Origin: Pseudomonas bijieensis
Lineage (GTDB): Bacteria; Pseudomonadota; Gammaproteobacteria; Pseudomonadales; Pseudomonadaceae
Assembly: GCF_013347965.1 (NCBI RefSeq)
Contig: NZ_CP048810.1
Coordinates: forward strand, 2,046,001-2,110,000
Reading direction: 5' to 3'
Length of the DNA stretch: 64,000 nucleotides
Below the pieces are notes generated by a model. It was not told the DNA's origin. It searched no databases and saw only the letters and a program-made list of their open reading frames with translations. This document shows, one piece after another, positions 41,168 to 50,065 of this stretch. Position 1 is the first letter of the stretch; each line of letters opens with the position of its first letter. The position numbers and the translations under genes were made by a program.

Positions 41168-43618
41168 ATGACCACTCCACAGCCCTGCTACCACTGCGCC
41201 CTGCCCGTTCCTCCCGGCAGCCGCTTCACCGCCGTTGTCCTCGGTGAAACCCGCGAGCTGTGCTGCCCGGGCTGCCAGGCGGTGGCCGAGGCGATTGTCG
41301 CCGGCGGCCTGGAAAGCTATTACCTGCATCGCAGCGAAGCGTCAGCCAACCCCGACACCCTGCCTGTCCAACTGACCGATGAACTGGCGCTGTACGATCG
41401 CCCCGACGTGCAGCAATCGTTCGTGCGCCATGAAGGCGAACTGGCCGAAACCACCTTGTTGATGGAAGGCATCAGTTGCGCCGCCTGTGGCTGGTTGATC
41501 GAAAAACAGCTGCGCAACCTGCCGGCCGTGGCCGAAGCACGGCTGAACCTGTCCAATCATCGCCTGCATGTACGCTGGGCCGACGCCCAATTGCCGCTGA
41601 GCACGTTGCTCGCCGAGTTGCGCCAGATCGGCTACGTCGCCCACCCGTACCAGGCCGACCAGGCCTGTGAACAACTCGCCGCACAAAACCGCCTGGCCCT
41701 GCGCCAATTGGGCGTGGCCGGCCTGTTGTGGTTCCAGGCAATGATGGCGACCATGGCCACCTGGCCGGAATTCAACATCGACCTGAGCCCGGAGATGCAC
41801 ACCATCCTGCGCTGGGTCGCGCTGTTCCTCACCACCCCTATCGTCTTCTACAGCTGCGCGCCATTCTTCAAAGGCGCCATGCGCGACCTGCGCACCCGGC
41901 ATCTGACCATGGACGTTTCGGTGTCCCTGGCCATCGGCAGCGCCTACATTGCCGGGATCTGGACATCGATTACCGGCGTCGGCGAGTTGTACTTCGATGC
42001 CGTCGGCATGTTCGCCCTGTTCCTGCTGGCCGGCCGCTACCTGGAACGCCGCGCCCGGGAGCGCACCGCCGCCGCCACCGCCCAATTGGTCAACCTGCTG
42101 CCGGCCTCGTGTCTGCGCCTGGAGGCGAACGGCCAGAGCGAACGCATCCTGCTCAGCGAATTGCGCACCGGTGACCGGGTACTGGTGCATCCGGGGGCGG
42201 TCCTGCCGGCCGACGGCAAGATCCTCGATGGGCAGTCCAGCATCGACGAATCGCTGCTGACCGGCGAATACCTGCCACAACCTCGCCAAGTGGGCGATGC
42301 GGTCACTGCGGGCACGCTGAACGTCGAAGGGGCCCTGACGGTCGAGGTACTGGCCCTCGGGCAAGACACCCGATTGTCGGCCATCGTGCGGCTTTTGGAG
42401 CGGGCCCAGGCCGAGAAGCCGCGGCTGGCGGAAATCGCCGATCGTGCCGCCCAATGGTTCCTGTTGTTCTCGCTGGTCGCGGCGGCGGCCATCGGCCTGT
42501 TGTGGTGGCAGCTGGATGCCTCGCGGGCCTTCTGGATCGTACTGGCGATGCTCGTCGCCACCTGCCCTTGCGCGCTGTCCCTGGCTACACCGACGGCCCT
42601 CACCGCTGCCACCGGCACCTTGCACAAACTCGGCCTGCTGCTGACGCGCGGTCATGTGCTGGAAGGCCTGAACCAGATCGACACGGTCATTTTCGACAAG
42701 ACCGGCACCCTCACCGAAGGCCGCCTGGCGTTACGCGCGATTCGGCCATTGGCGGTCCTCGACAGCGATCAATGCCTGGCCTTGGCCGCAGCCCTGGAAA
42801 ACCGTTCGGAACACCCCATCGCCCGCGCCTTCGGCCGCGCGCCCTTGGCCGCCGAGCAGGTGCAGAGCACGCCGGGGCTGGGGCTGGAAGGGCTGGTGGC
42901 CGCACAACGCCTGCGCATCGGCCAGCCCGGTTTTGTCTGCGAACTGAGTGGCGCTTCCGTACCGCTGATGCCGGACGAACCCGGGCAATGGCTGTTGCTG
43001 GGCGATGAGATCGGGCCGCTGGCCTGGTTCGTCCTCGATGACCGCTTGCGCGTCGATGCCCCTGCCCTGCTGGCGGCCTGCAAGGCGCGGGGCTGGCGCA
43101 CGCTGCTGTTGTCGGGTGACAGTTCACCGATGGTTGCCAGCGTCGCCGCCGAACTGGGCATCGATGAGGCCCGGGGCGGCCTGCGCCCGGACGACAAACT
43201 GGCCGTGTTGCAACAGTTGCACCAACAGGGCCGCAAGGTGCTGATGCTCGGTGATGGTGTGAATGACGTGCCAGTGTTGGCGGCGGCGGACATCAGTGTC
43301 GCCATGGGCTCGGCCACCGACCTGGCCAAGACCAGCGCCGACGCGGTGTTGCTGTCCAACCGCCTCGACGCCCTGGTCCATGCCTTCAGCCTGGCCCGAC
43401 GCACCCGCCGGGTGATCATCGAGAACCTGGTGTGGGCAGGGCTGTACAATGGCCTCATGTTGCCGTTCGCCGCCCTCGGCTGGATTACGCCGGTGTGGGC
43501 CGCGGTCGGCATGTCCATCAGTTCGTTGACCGTGGTGTTGAATGCGCTGAGGCTGACCCGTCAGCCCAAGGTGCAGGTTATCGACGCCACGCCCGATACC
43601 CGCCCGCTGCCGGCCTGA
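41168..43618 (+). CDS. ccoI: Copper P-type ATPase CcoI (FixI/CopA2)
   Basis: The 816-residue P1B ATPase exports copper for cbb3 assembly. An N-terminal Cys-rich stretch (Cys7, Cys10, Cys32, Cys33, Cys36) precedes a heavy-metal-binding domain with CAAC (Cys104/Cys107). Then come eight membrane segments with the CPC motif (ATCPCALSLATP), the phosphorylated Asp510 (DKTGTLTEG) and GDGVND. The ribosome site is weak. It lies with ccoS and the SafE-like gene as one likely transcript. Confidence 0.95.
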   Translation: MTTPQPCYHCALPVPPGSRFTAVVLGETRELCCPGCQAVAEAIVAGGLESYYLHRSEASANPDTLPVQLTDELALYDRPDVQQSFVRHEGELAETTLLMEGISCAACGWLIEKQLRNLPAVAEARLNLSNHRLHVRWADAQLPLSTLLAELRQIGYVAHPYQADQACEQLAAQNRLALRQLGVAGLLWFQAMMATMATWPEFNIDLSPEMHTILRWVALFLTTPIVFYSCAPFFKGAMRDLRTRHLTMDVSVSLAIGSAYIAGIWTSITGVGELYFDAVGMFALFLLAGRYLERRARERTAAATAQLVNLLPASCLRLEANGQSERILLSELRTGDRVLVHPGAVLPADGKILDGQSSIDESLLTGEYLPQPRQVGDAVTAGTLNVEGALTVEVLALGQDTRLSAIVRLLERAQAEKPRLAEIADRAAQWFLLFSLVAAAAIGLLWWQLDASRAFWIVLAMLVATCPCALSLATPTALTAATGTLHKLGLLLTRGHVLEGLNQIDTVIFDKTGTLTEGRLALRAIRPLAVLDSDQCLALAAALENRSEHPIARAFGRAPLAAEQVQSTPGLGLEGLVAAQRLRIGQPGFVCELSGASVPLMPDEPGQWLLLGDEIGPLAWFVLDDRLRVDAPALLAACKARGWRTLLLSGDSSPMVASVAAELGIDEARGGLRPDDKLAVLQQLHQQGRKVLMLGDGVNDVPVLAAADISVAMGSATDLAKTSADAVLLSNRLDALVHAFSLARRTRRVIIENLVWAGLYNGLMLPFAALGWITPVWAAVGMSISSLTVVLNALRLTRQPKVQVIDATPDTRPLPA

Positions 43619-43642
43619 GCCGCGCGGGCATGGAGTTCCGAC

Positions 43643-43861
43643 ATGCCAGCTCTCTACGTGATGATTCCGGCCGCGCTGCTGATCGTGGCCATCGCCGTGT
43701 ACATTTTCTTCTGGGCCGTGGACAGCGGGCAGTACGACGACCTCGACGGCCCGGCCCACAGCATTCTGTTCGACGATCAGGACCCGAACCACAAGGCGGC
43801 GGTGGACGAAGCCAGTGGCGAGCCCCGCAAGCCGGACGACAAGGCCCCACCCCATGCTTGA
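43643..43861 (+). CDS. ccoS: cbb3 maturation protein CcoS
   Basis: The 72-residue protein begins with one membrane span (VMIPAALLIVAIAVYIFFWAV) followed by the CcoS signature SGQYDDLDGPAHSILFDDQ. CcoS is needed for haem and copper insertion into cbb3 oxidase. GGAG precedes the ATG, 24 bp after ccoI. It overlaps the next gene by eight bases. Confidence 0.94.
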   Translation: MPALYVMIPAALLIVAIAVYIFFWAVDSGQYDDLDGPAHSILFDDQDPNHKAAVDEASGEPRKPDDKAPPHA

Positions 43862-44537
43862 CCTGGCGCCCCTGTTGGTTTCGGCGGTCATCCTCGGCCT
43901 GCTCGGCGGCGGCCATTGCCTGGGCATGTGCGGCGGCCTGATGGGCGCCCTGACCCTGGCAATTCCCAAGGAACAGCGCAGCCGGCGCTTCCGGTTGCTA
44001 CTGGCGTACAACCTGGGGCGGATCCTGAGCTATGCCACCGCCGGGTTGTTGATCGGCCTGGCCGGTTGGGCCGTCTCCAACAGCCCGGCAGCGATGATCA
44101 TGCGGGTGCTGGCCGGCCTGCTGTTGATTGCCATGGGCCTGTACCTGGCGGGTTGGTGGAGCGGCCTGACCCGTATCGAAAGCGTCGGGCGTGGCTTGTG
44201 GCGGCACATCCAGCCTGTCGCCAACCGTTTGCTGCCGGTGTCGAGCCTGCCCCGGGCCTTGCTGCTTGGCGCGCTGTGGGGTTGGTTGCCGTGTGGGTTG
44301 GTCTACAGCACCCTGTTGTGGTCCGCCAGCCAGGGCAATGCCTTGGACAGCGCATTGCTGATGCTCGCCTTCGGCCTCGGCACCTGGCCGGTGCTGCTCG
44401 CCACCGGGCTGGCCGCCGAACGCGTCACCGCCCTGCTGCGCAAACGCAGCGTGCGCATGGCCGGTGGCTTGCTGGTGATTATTTTCGGGATCTGGACACT
44501 GCCCGGGCCGCATCAGCATTGGCTCATGGGGCATTGA
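43854..44537 (+). CDS. SafE/TauE-like (DsbD_2) membrane protein linked to cbb3 genes
   Basis: The 227-residue protein has about six membrane segments and the paired motifs GGGHCLGMCGGLMGAL and WGWLPCGLVYSTLLW, whose Cys residues resemble the DsbD transmembrane domain. Family members are annotated as sulfite exporters, but this branch sits next to ccoS in many genomes and may carry metal or reductant for oxidase assembly; that is inference. It overlaps ccoS by eight bases, indicating coupled translation. Confidence 0.85.
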   Translation: MLDLAPLLVSAVILGLLGGGHCLGMCGGLMGALTLAIPKEQRSRRFRLLLAYNLGRILSYATAGLLIGLAGWAVSNSPAAMIMRVLAGLLLIAMGLYLAGWWSGLTRIESVGRGLWRHIQPVANRLLPVSSLPRALLLGALWGWLPCGLVYSTLLWSASQGNALDSALLMLAFGLGTWPVLLATGLAAERVTALLRKRSVRMAGGLLVIIFGIWTLPGPHQHWLMGH

Positions 44538-44551
44538 CCGAGTCGCCGCCA

Positions 44552-44609
44552 ATCGCGAGCGGGCTCGCTCCCACAGTCTCCTGTGGGAGCGAGCTTGCTC
44601 GCGATGAGG
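44552..44609. repeat. Compact inverted REP pair
   Basis: ATCGCGAGCGGGCTCGCTCC and TGTGGGAGCGAGCTTGCTCG face each other with only a few bases between them. It lies just upstream of the hemN Anr box. Confidence 0.88.
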
Positions 44610-44626
44610 CCAGCACCGATGCCCCG

Positions 44627-44668
44627 TTGACGCAAATCAAAACGGCCTTGCCCACAGCCCCCTAGACT
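44627..44668 (+). promoter_or_regulatory. Anr-controlled hemN promoter
   Basis: TTGACGCAAATCAA (44627-44640) matches TTGAT-N4-ATCAA with one mismatch. A −10-like TAGACT (44663-44668) places the start near 44675, so the box would be centred at about −41.5, the standard activating position. hemN is Anr-activated in P. aeruginosa. Confidence 0.8.
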
Positions 44669-44701
44669 CGCCTCATGCCAGTCTATCCGGGAAATGCCCG
44701 C

Positions 44702-46084
44702 ATGCTCGACACCATTCGTTGGGACTCAGATCTCATCCGCCGTTACGACCTGGCGGGACCACGCTACACCTCGTATCCTACTGCGGCGCAGTTTGGCAGC
44801 CAGGTGGGCACCTTCGACCTGCTCCACGCCCTGCGTGACAGCCGCAAGGCCCTGCGGCCGCTGTCGCTGTATGTGCACATACCGTTCTGCGCGAACATTT
44901 GCTACTACTGCGCCTGCAACAAAGTCATCACCAAGGACCGTGGCCGCGCCCACGCCTATCTGCAACGCCTGGAACAGGAAATCCAGCTGATCGGCTGCCA
45001 CCTGGACCCCACCCAACGCGTGGAACAGTTGCATTTTGGCGGTGGCACCCCGACGTTCCTCAGCCACGACGAACTGCGCCAACTGATGGCCAAGTTGCGC
45101 AAGCATTTGAACCTGTTGGATGACGATTCCGGCGACTACAGCATTGAAATCGACCCCCGGGAGGCCGATTGGTCGACCATGGGCCTGCTGCGTGAATTGG
45201 GTTTCAACCGGGTCAGTATCGGCGTGCAAGACCTTGACCCGGCGGTGCAACGAGCCGTCAATCGCCTGCAAAGCCTGGAAGAAACCCGTGCCGTGGTCGA
45301 AGCCGCCCGGACCTTGCAGTTCCGCTCGATCAATATCGACCTGATCTACGGCCTGCCCAAGCAGACGCCGGAAAACTTCGCTCGCACCGTCCAGGAAGTC
45401 ATCCATCTGCAACCGGACCGGCTCTCGGTATTCAACTACGCCCACCTACCGGAACGCTTCATGCCCCAGCGGCGCATCGACAGCCAGGACTTGCCGAACC
45501 CGGAGCAGAAACTGGCGATGCTGCAAGGCACCATCGAACAACTGACCGCCGCCGGTTACCGCTACGTAGGCATGGACCACTTCGCCCTGCCCGACGACGA
45601 ACTGGCAATCGCCCAGGAAGAGGCCACGCTGCAGCGCAACTTCCAGGGCTACACCACCCATGGTCATTGCGACCTGATCGGTCTGGGCGTTTCAGCCATC
45701 AGCCAGATCGGTGATTTGTACTGCCAGAACAGCAGTGACCTGAACCATTACCAGAACACCCTCGCCGACGGGCAACTGGCGACCAGCCGCGGACTGATAT
45801 GCAACGCCGACGACCGCCTGCGGCGCGCGGTGATCCAGCAGTTGATCTGCCATTTCCACCTGGCTTTCGCCGAGATCGAACAAGGCTTCAACATCGATTT
45901 CCGTGGCTATTTCGCGTCGTTGTGGCCGCAGTTGCAAGCCATGGCCAAGGACGGCCTGATCGAACTGGACAGCACACATATCAAAGTACTGCCGGCGGGT
46001 CGCCTGCTGGTGCGATCCGTGTGCATGGTGTTCGATGCCTATCTGGAGCAACAAAACCGACAGCGCTTCTCCCGAGTCATCTGA
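44702..46084 (+). CDS. hemN: Oxygen-independent coproporphyrinogen III dehydrogenase HemN
   Basis: The 460-residue radical-SAM enzyme makes protoporphyrinogen IX without oxygen. The iron-sulfur site Cys63-x3-Cys67-x2-Cys70 lies in PFCANICYYCACNK, and the GGGTPTFLS motif and C-terminal HemN domain are intact. I chose the ATG at 44702 (MLDTIRWDSDLIRRYD), which fits other Pseudomonas HemN starts; an upstream ATG at 44675 lacks a ribosome site. An Anr box precedes it and anr follows. Confidence 0.96.
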   Translation: MLDTIRWDSDLIRRYDLAGPRYTSYPTAAQFGSQVGTFDLLHALRDSRKALRPLSLYVHIPFCANICYYCACNKVITKDRGRAHAYLQRLEQEIQLIGCHLDPTQRVEQLHFGGGTPTFLSHDELRQLMAKLRKHLNLLDDDSGDYSIEIDPREADWSTMGLLRELGFNRVSIGVQDLDPAVQRAVNRLQSLEETRAVVEAARTLQFRSINIDLIYGLPKQTPENFARTVQEVIHLQPDRLSVFNYAHLPERFMPQRRIDSQDLPNPEQKLAMLQGTIEQLTAAGYRYVGMDHFALPDDELAIAQEEATLQRNFQGYTTHGHCDLIGLGVSAISQIGDLYCQNSSDLNHYQNTLADGQLATSRGLICNADDRLRRAVIQQLICHFHLAFAEIEQGFNIDFRGYFASLWPQLQAMAKDGLIELDSTHIKVLPAGRLLVRSVCMVFDAYLEQQNRQRFSRVI

Positions 46085-46178
46085 GCGCGACAATTTGACG
46101 ACGAAAGCACACTGGTCGGGGCGACTACGCTGGGGTACCCTTACGCCTTATGTGTGATTTCCCACAAGGATTTAAGAA

Positions 46179-46913
46179 ATGTCCGAGCCAGTCAAACTGC
46201 GCGCCCATAACCAGGCCCATTGCAAGGATTGCAGCCTGGCGCCCCTCTGCCTGCCACTTTCGCTGAACCTGGAGGACATGGATGCGCTGGACGACATCGT
46301 GAAGCGGGGCCGACCTTTGAAAAAAGGTGAGTTCCTGTTTCGCCAGGGCGACGCCTTCGACTCCGTTTATGCCGTGCGCTCGGGCGCCTTGAAAACCTTC
46401 AACTTGAGCGATGGCGGCGAAGAGCAGCTCACTGGCTTCCACCTGCCCAGCGAGCTGGTAGGCCTATCCGGCATGGACACCGAGAGCCATCCGGTCTCGG
46501 CCCAGGCGCTGGAAACCACCTCGGTGTGTGAAATCCCCTTCGATCGCCTGGACGAGCTGGCCTTGCAACTGCCGCAGCTGCGCCGCCAGTTGATGCGGGT
46601 CATGAGCCGGGAAATCCGTGACGATCAGCAAATGATGCTGCTGCTCTCGAAAAAAACCGCCGACGAGCGTATCGCCACGTTCCTGGTCAACCTCTCGGCA
46701 CGCTTTCGCGCCCGCGGGTTCTCAGCCAACCAGTTCCGCCTGAGCATGTCGCGCAACGAAATCGGCAACTACCTGGGCCTGGCGGTGGAAACCGTGTCCC
46801 GAGTGTTCACCCGTTTCCAACAGAACGAGCTGATTGCCGCCGAAGGCAAGGAAATTCACATTCTCGACCCGATCCAACTGTGCGCCCTGGCCGGCGGTTC
46901 GATCGAAGGCTGA
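46179..46913 (+). CDS. anr: Anaerobic regulator Anr (Fnr family)
   Basis: The 244-residue Crp/Fnr regulator senses oxygen through a [4Fe-4S] cluster held by Cys15, Cys18, Cys24 and Cys117. The cyclic-nucleotide-like domain is followed by a helix-turn-helix with the Fnr-type recognition helix [10 protein letters not shown]. It activates genes through TTGAT-N4-ATCAA boxes such as those in this window. AAGGAT precedes the ATG. No obvious Anr box was seen in its own leader. Confidence 0.97.
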   Translation: MSEPVKLRAHNQAHCKDCSLAPLCLPLSLNLEDMDALDDIVKRGRPLKKGEFLFRQGDAFDSVYAVRSGALKTFNLSDGGEEQLTGFHLPSELVGLSGMDTESHPVSAQALETTSVCEIPFDRLDELALQLPQLRRQLMRVMSREIRDDQQMMLLLSKKTADERIATFLVNLSARFRARGFSANQFRLSMSRNEIGNYLGLAVETVSRVFTRFQQNELIAAEGKEIHILDPIQLCALAGGSIEG

Positions 46914-46989
46914 TGGACCCGCGCGGCTGAGGGATTTGTCTCGCCGCGCTATACTGCCGCGTTTGCAGCCCTGCCAGGACACCTCCACG

Positions 46990-47539
46990 ATGGTCTTTGA
47001 CTCCTTCGACATCAAATCCCTGATCCGCCCCGTGATCGATTTCCCCAAGCCCGGCGTGATCTTTCGCGACATTACCCCACTGTTCCAATCCCCGACCGCC
47101 CTGCGGCTGGTCATGGACAGTTTCGCCCACCGGTATGTCGAGGCCGAGTTCACTCACATCGGCGCGATGGATGCCCGAGGCTTCCTGATCGGCTCGATCC
47201 TGGCCTATCAGCTGAACAAGCCGCTGGTCTTGTTCCGCAAGCAAGGCAAGCTGCCGGCCGATGTGCTGGCCGAGGGTTACCAGACCGAGTACGGCGAAGC
47301 CTTCCTGGAAGTGCACGCCGATAGCTTGTGCGAGGGGGGACTCGGTGGTGATGTTCGATGACCTGATCGCCACTGGCGGCACGCTGATCGCCGCCGCCAA
47401 CCTGATCCGCCGCATGGGCGCCAAGGTCCACGAGGCCGCGGCGATCATCGACTTGCCAGAATTGCTCGGCTCCCAGCGCCTGGAGGACATGGGGATCCCG
47501 ACGTTCTGCCTGACGCAGTTCTCGCTCAGCGAAAAATAA
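46990..47539 (+). pseudogene. apt: Adenine phosphoribosyltransferase with a one-base frameshift
   Basis: The gene would encode a 182-residue Apt, which converts adenine and PRPP to AMP. A run of six G (47334-47339) shifts the frame after residue 116 (DSLCEG), giving a stop at 47361 and a 123-residue product. Removing one G restores [16 protein letters not shown] and an intact C-terminus to 47539. The lost part contains the PRPP-binding motif, so the truncated form should be inactive. A homopolymer error in sequencing is at least as likely as a real mutation. The ATG is preceded by AGGACACC. Confidence 0.9.
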
Positions 47540-47563
47540 TCCTCACCCACAACACATAACCCT

Positions 47564-47654
47564 TGTGGGAGCGAGCCTGCTCGCGATAGCGATAAATCAG
47601 CCAGTATTGATGTTGACTGACACACCGCTATCGCGAGCAGGCTCCGCTCCCACA
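47564..47654. repeat. Inverted REP pair
   Basis: TGTGGGAGCGAGCCTGCTCG at 47564 and its inverse ending at 47654, between apt and the converging recR. The right arm has an extra C (GGCTCCGCTCCCAC). Confidence 0.88.
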
Positions 47655-47672
47655 AGGATTGTTGGGTTGATG

Positions 47673-48275
47673 TTATAAGGCGATCGGCTTGCGCCCCGCA
47701 AACGAATGCGCCAACGTGCCGCCATCCACCAACTCAAGCTCCCCACCCAACGGCACGCCGTGGGCAATGCGCGAGGCGATCAGGCCTTTGTTGTTCAGCA
47801 GTTGGGCGATGTAATGGGCGGTCGCTTCGCCTTCGACCGTCGGGTTCGTGGCGAGGATAACCTCCGTGAACGTACCCGCCTCTTCGATCCGCGCGATCAA
47901 CTGTGGAATGCCGATGGCTTCAGGCCCCAAGCCATCGAGCGGTGACAGATGGCCCTTGAGCACGAAATAACGACCGCGAAAACCGGTCTGCTCCACCGCA
48001 TACACATCCATCGGGCCTTCCACGACGCACAGCAGGCTGTCGTCCCGACGCGGATCGGCGCATTGCGGGCAAAGATCGTCTTCGGTGAGGGTTCGGCATA
48101 AACGGCAATGCCCTACACCTTCCATGGCCTGGCTAAGAGCCTGGGCCAGGCGCGAACCGCCGCTGCGATCACGCTCGAGCAATTGCAACGCCATGCGCTG
48201 GGCAGTTTTCTGACCCACACCCGGTAACGTTCGCAGGGCATCGATCAGTTGGCGAATCAAAGGACTGAAGCTCAT
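47673..48275 (-). CDS. recR: Recombination protein RecR
   Basis: The 200-residue RecR works with RecF and RecO to load RecA on gapped DNA. Visible are the helix-hairpin-helix ([18 protein letters not shown]), the Cys4 zinc finger ([16 protein letters not shown]) and the Toprim domain ([25 protein letters not shown]). I chose the ATG at 48275, which fits other RecR proteins; a second ATG at 48293 is possible. Neither has a Shine-Dalgarno sequence. Confidence 0.95.
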   Translation of the reverse strand: MSFSPLIRQLIDALRTLPGVGQKTAQRMALQLLERDRSGGSRLAQALSQAMEGVGHCRLCRTLTEDDLCPQCADPRRDDSLLCVVEGPMDVYAVEQTGFRGRYFVLKGHLSPLDGLGPEAIGIPQLIARIEEAGTFTEVILATNPTVEGEATAHYIAQLLNNKGLIASRIAHGVPLGGELELVDGGTLAHSFAGRKPIAL

Positions 48276-48341
48276 GGAGGAAATGTCCGACATAACAACG
48301 AGACGCGGTTTATACCCGCGCCTCCGATTAGCGTCAAATAC

Positions 48342-49376
48342 TCAATCCTGCGCGACCCGAACCACCAACTTGCCGAAGTTGCGCCCTTCCAGCAGGCCGA
48401 TAAACGCCTGTGGCGCATTCTCGAGGCCATCGACCACGTCCTCGCGGAACTTGACCTTGCCATCGCGCACCCAAGGCGCCATGGCACTGATGAACTCCGG
48501 CTGACGATCACCGTAGTCGTCAAACACAATGAATCCCTGGATCCGCACGCGCTTGGTCAGCAAGGTGCGCTGCAGTTGTGGCAAACGGTCCGGGCCGCTC
48601 GGTGCCTGTTGATCATTGTAGGACGCGATCAGGCCACAGAGCGGGATCCGGGCCTTGGCATTGAGCAACGGCACGACGGCATCGAAGACTTTGCCCCCGA
48701 CGTTTTCGTAATAGATGTCGATGCCCTTGTCGCAGGCCTGCGCCAGTTCCTCGGCAAAATTCGCGCTTTTATGATCGACACAGGCGTCAAAGCCCAGTTC
48801 GTCGACCACGTACTTGCATTTTTCGCGGCCGCCCGCAACGCCGATGACACGCAGGCCCTTGATTTTCGCCACCTGGCCGACCACCGAGCCCACCGCACCG
48901 GAGGCGGCCGCGACCACCAGGGTTTCCCCGGCCTTGGGTTGGCCAATGTCCATCAATCCCATGTAAGCGGTCATGCCCGGCATGCCCAGCACCCCAAGGG
49001 CCATCGACGGGCTAGGCAGCCCGGCGGGGATGGGCATCACATTGCGCCCATCGCTGATGCTGTGGCTCTGCCATCCCGTGGCGCCCACCACCAGATCACC
49101 CTCCTGGAATTTCGGGTGCAGCGAGAGCTCCACGCGGCTGACGGCGCCTCCGGTCATCACCCCATCGATTTCCACCGGCGCGGCGTAGGAAGGCGCGTCG
49201 CTCATTCGTCCGCGCATGTAGGGGTCCAGGGACAGGAACAGCGTCTTGAGCAGGATTTGCCCGTCCACCAGGTCCGGTAGGTTGATCTGCTCGAAGCGAA
49301 AATTGTCCGGGGTGGGTGCGCCTTTGGGTCGGGAGGCGAGGACGATGCGTTGGTTGGAGGTCGACGCTTGTGACAT
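48342..49376 (-). CDS. NADP-dependent oxidoreductase, zinc-free MDR (CurA-like)
   Basis: A 344-residue medium-chain reductase with the cofactor loop AASGAVGSVVGQVAKIKG and the family motifs FLSLDPYMRGRMSD, GMPGMTAYMGL and YYENVGGKVFDAV, and no zinc ligands. Relatives reduce double bonds of enones such as curcumin or leukotrienes. AAGGAG precedes the ATG at 49376; the long upstream extension is REP-derived. It lies between recR and ybaB, which are adjacent in many relatives. Confidence 0.9.
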   Translation of the reverse strand: MSQASTSNQRIVLASRPKGAPTPDNFRFEQINLPDLVDGQILLKTLFLSLDPYMRGRMSDAPSYAAPVEIDGVMTGGAVSRVELSLHPKFQEGDLVVGATGWQSHSISDGRNVMPIPAGLPSPSMALGVLGMPGMTAYMGLMDIGQPKAGETLVVAAASGAVGSVVGQVAKIKGLRVIGVAGGREKCKYVVDELGFDACVDHKSANFAEELAQACDKGIDIYYENVGGKVFDAVVPLLNAKARIPLCGLIASYNDQQAPSGPDRLPQLQRTLLTKRVRIQGFIVFDDYGDRQPEFISAMAPWVRDGKVKFREDVVDGLENAPQAFIGLLEGRNFGKLVVRVAQD

Positions 49377-49473
49377 GGAAAGGTCTCCTTGATCGTTGAT
49401 CGGCTCTTTATAAGGAGCAGACCCTTTTGAAGGGGGTGTGTTCGATGCTCTTGCCGTTGGACCGCGGTGCCAG

Positions 49474-49569
49474 CATCGCGAGCAGGCTCGCTCCCGCAGG
49501 ATGACGGTGGCAGACCTGGATTTTGTTAGTACCTTCAGACACTGTGGGAGCGAGCCTGCTCGCGATAGC
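49474..49569. repeat. Inverted REP pair
   Basis: CATCGCGAGCAGGCTCGCTC at 49474 and the inverse unit ending at 49569, between the oxidoreductase gene and ybaB. Confidence 0.88.
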
Positions 49570-49604
49570 GGTTTAACAGCCACCGAGGCTTTGGAGCAGA
49601 AACA

Positions 49605-49631
49605 AAAATGCCAGGCGCGATGCCTGGCATT
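49605..49631 (-). terminator. Terminator of the dnaX–ybaB operon
   Basis: On the minus strand AATGCCAGGC / GCCTGGCATT with a five-base loop is followed by TTTG, about 32 bp after the ybaB stop. Confidence 0.8.
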
Positions 49632-49662
49632 GTGTGTAGCCCATCCCGACCGGGATGGCGAA

Positions 49663-50001
49663 TCAGAACGGCAGCTTCATGCCCGGCGGCAGCTGCATGC
49701 CGGCGGTCATGCCGGACATCTTGTCCTGGCTGTTGGCTTCGATCTTGCGCACCGCGTCATTGACGGCGGCGGCGAACAGCGCTTCGAGCATTTCCTTGTC
49801 GTCTTCGCTCAGGCCTTCGACCACGCTTGGGTCGATGCTCACGCGCTTGATGTCGTGGCGACCGGTCATGACCACGGTCACCATATCGCCGCCGGACTTG
49901 CCGGTGACTTCGGCGTTGGCCAGTTCTTCCTGCATCTTGGCCATTTTTTCCTGCATCTGCTGCGCCTGCTTCATCAGGCCGGCCATGCCACCTTTCATCA
50001 T
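49663..50001 (-). CDS. ybaB: Nucleoid-associated protein YbaB/EbfC
   Basis: The 112-residue protein starts [20 protein letters not shown], the YbaB helical hairpin, and contains [19 protein letters not shown]. It forms dimers that bind DNA and shape the nucleoid. GAGGTG precedes the ATG at 50001; three further N-terminal residues are possible. It is 64 bp downstream of dnaX on the same strand and is probably co-transcribed with it. Confidence 0.94.
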   Translation of the reverse strand: MMKGGMAGLMKQAQQMQEKMAKMQEELANAEVTGKSGGDMVTVVMTGRHDIKRVSIDPSVVEGLSEDDKEMLEALFAAAVNDAVRKIEANSQDKMSGMTAGMQLPPGMKLPF

Positions 50002-50065
50002 GGGAATCACCTCGAAAGTACTTGGATAAACAACGCGCCCGGCCCGTTGGGCCCGACGCCTTCAG

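Noticed and set aside
42695..43260. ccoI considered as a general copper-resistance ATPase
   Set aside because: Its place between ccoH and ccoS and the N-terminal Cys-rich extension fit CcoI instead.
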